A stretch of DNA of 64,000 bases, taken from Cryptomeria japonica (lineage: Eukaryota > Streptophyta > Pinopsida > Cupressales > Cupressaceae). Shown here in pieces: positions 63,150-64,000 of the stretch; position 1 is the stretch's first letter; every line of letters begins with the position of its first letter. A program made the position numbers and the translations under genes. The stretch lies in the NCBI RefSeq assembly GCF_030272615.1, contig NC_081405.1:313309735-313373734 (forward strand). The letters run 5' to 3'. The notes under the pieces were generated by a model. The model was not told where the DNA came from and did no database searches. It was given only the letters and a program-made list of their open reading frames with translations.

Positions 63150-64000
63150 TTCTTTGAAGGTTCTGTGGGACAACCCTAGCACTGTATATGCGTATTGATA
63201 TAGCTTTGGTTCATTTTTTTTCCCATCTACATTCGATAATTATTCCAAGTGCTTGATAGGTAATTTTTTATTTTAAATAGGTTGTTCTTTGAATATTTTG
63301 TCAACAAATCATTAAACTATTGTGATTTGTGGTTGACTATGAAATGTTTTAGGGCTTTTGTGTATCATGGTGGTTACAGTTTTTATTTGCACTTTGCCTG
63401 GCAAGTTATTTTGCTCAAATAATAATTGCACTATGTGTGTTTTTTATTTAGGGTTTTATAGAATTTATTGTATGGTTGCTTTGAGTATTTTTATCAAACA
63501 ATGATTAAACTGCACATTATCCTATGGTTGACTATGAAATATGGTCTTCACTCTGGTAATTATTTTCATTACGGATTTTCATGATTTATTCGTGGAACAC
63601 AAATTTCTTTGGGTGGTCAAAAAGGAGGATTTAGTGAAACCACTATGAAGGACGAGTAATTTCGAGTTTCTCATTTATGATTTCATGGAATTCATTGTTT
63701 GCTTCCTTTGAATATTTTGTCAACAAACCATTAAATTGCACGATTTGTTGTTGAGTATGAAATGTTTTAGGGCTTTTGTCTATCATGGTGGTTACTATTT
63801 TTATTTGCACTTTGCTTGCCAGGTTATTTTGCTCAAATAATCATTGCACTATGTATGACTATTATTTAGGGTTTTACAAAATTTATTTTGTGTTTGATTT
63901 GAGTGTTTTTGTTAATCAACCATTAAACTACGTTATTTTGTGGTTGACTTTGAAAGTTCTATGGGATAACCCTTGGACTGTATGTGCGTATTGATACAAT
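63150..64000. repeat. Higher-order tandem repeat running off the window end
   Basis: AGGGCTTTTGTSTATCATGG occurs at 63351 and 63769 (418-bp period), each followed by TTATTTTGCTCAAATAAT and TTATTTAGGGTTTTA. A longer period of about 795 bp is seen for GGTTCTGTGGGACAACCC (about 63160) and its relative at about 63955. No gene is seen. Confidence 0.75.

Overview
The window is nuclear DNA from a plant, most likely a conifer or another gymnosperm. This is inferred from a 13-exon secreted family-1 beta-glucosidase gene, AT-rich intergenic DNA, very low gene density, and decayed LINE, hAT, Helitron and copia sequence. The species cannot be named from the sequence alone. Only two genes look intact: the beta-glucosidase gene (3385-6725, +) and a single-exon gene for a 764-residue multi-pass membrane protein that I do not recognise (43579-45873, -).

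Left part (7.5-24.1 kb): this is a nest of elements that can be resolved to the base. A 5'-truncated LINE has 13-bp target duplications at 7522-7534 and 24096-24108. It is split by a 14.1-kb hAT-type transposon (8579-22720). The transposon has CAGRGATWACTTTA terminal inverted repeats and an 8-bp target duplication (7 of 8 bases match). A second copy of the same LINE family at 56.5-58.8 kb lacks the insertion and shows the uninterrupted site. The giant hAT carries a decayed hAT transposase (9511-12222, +), a convergent decayed ORF of about 1,350 codons with a coiled-coil part (17250-13186, -), roughly 42-bp periodic repeats at both ends, a 265-bp tandem array, and two further unrecognised decayed ORFs. 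It resembles a large two-gene transposon more than an ordinary hAT.

Middle (24-43 kb): gene-free DNA with a 1.2-kb element bounded by 26-bp inverted repeats and containing a cluster of short palindromes, a tRNA-derived SINE with a perfect 16-bp target duplication, a copia remnant, and a chimeric pseudogene of the beta-glucosidase family. A nearly complete LINE (ORF1 end, endonuclease, reverse transcriptase, RNase H) lies on the minus strand at 38-43 kb.

Right part (43-64 kb): the membrane-protein gene is followed by a decayed autonomous Helitron (Rep/helicase plus an RPA-like ORF, both minus). Direct repeats come next, then the second copy of the unusual LINE, which itself splits another ORF. 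A small TA-flanked MITE and several tandem repeats that run off the window end complete the region.
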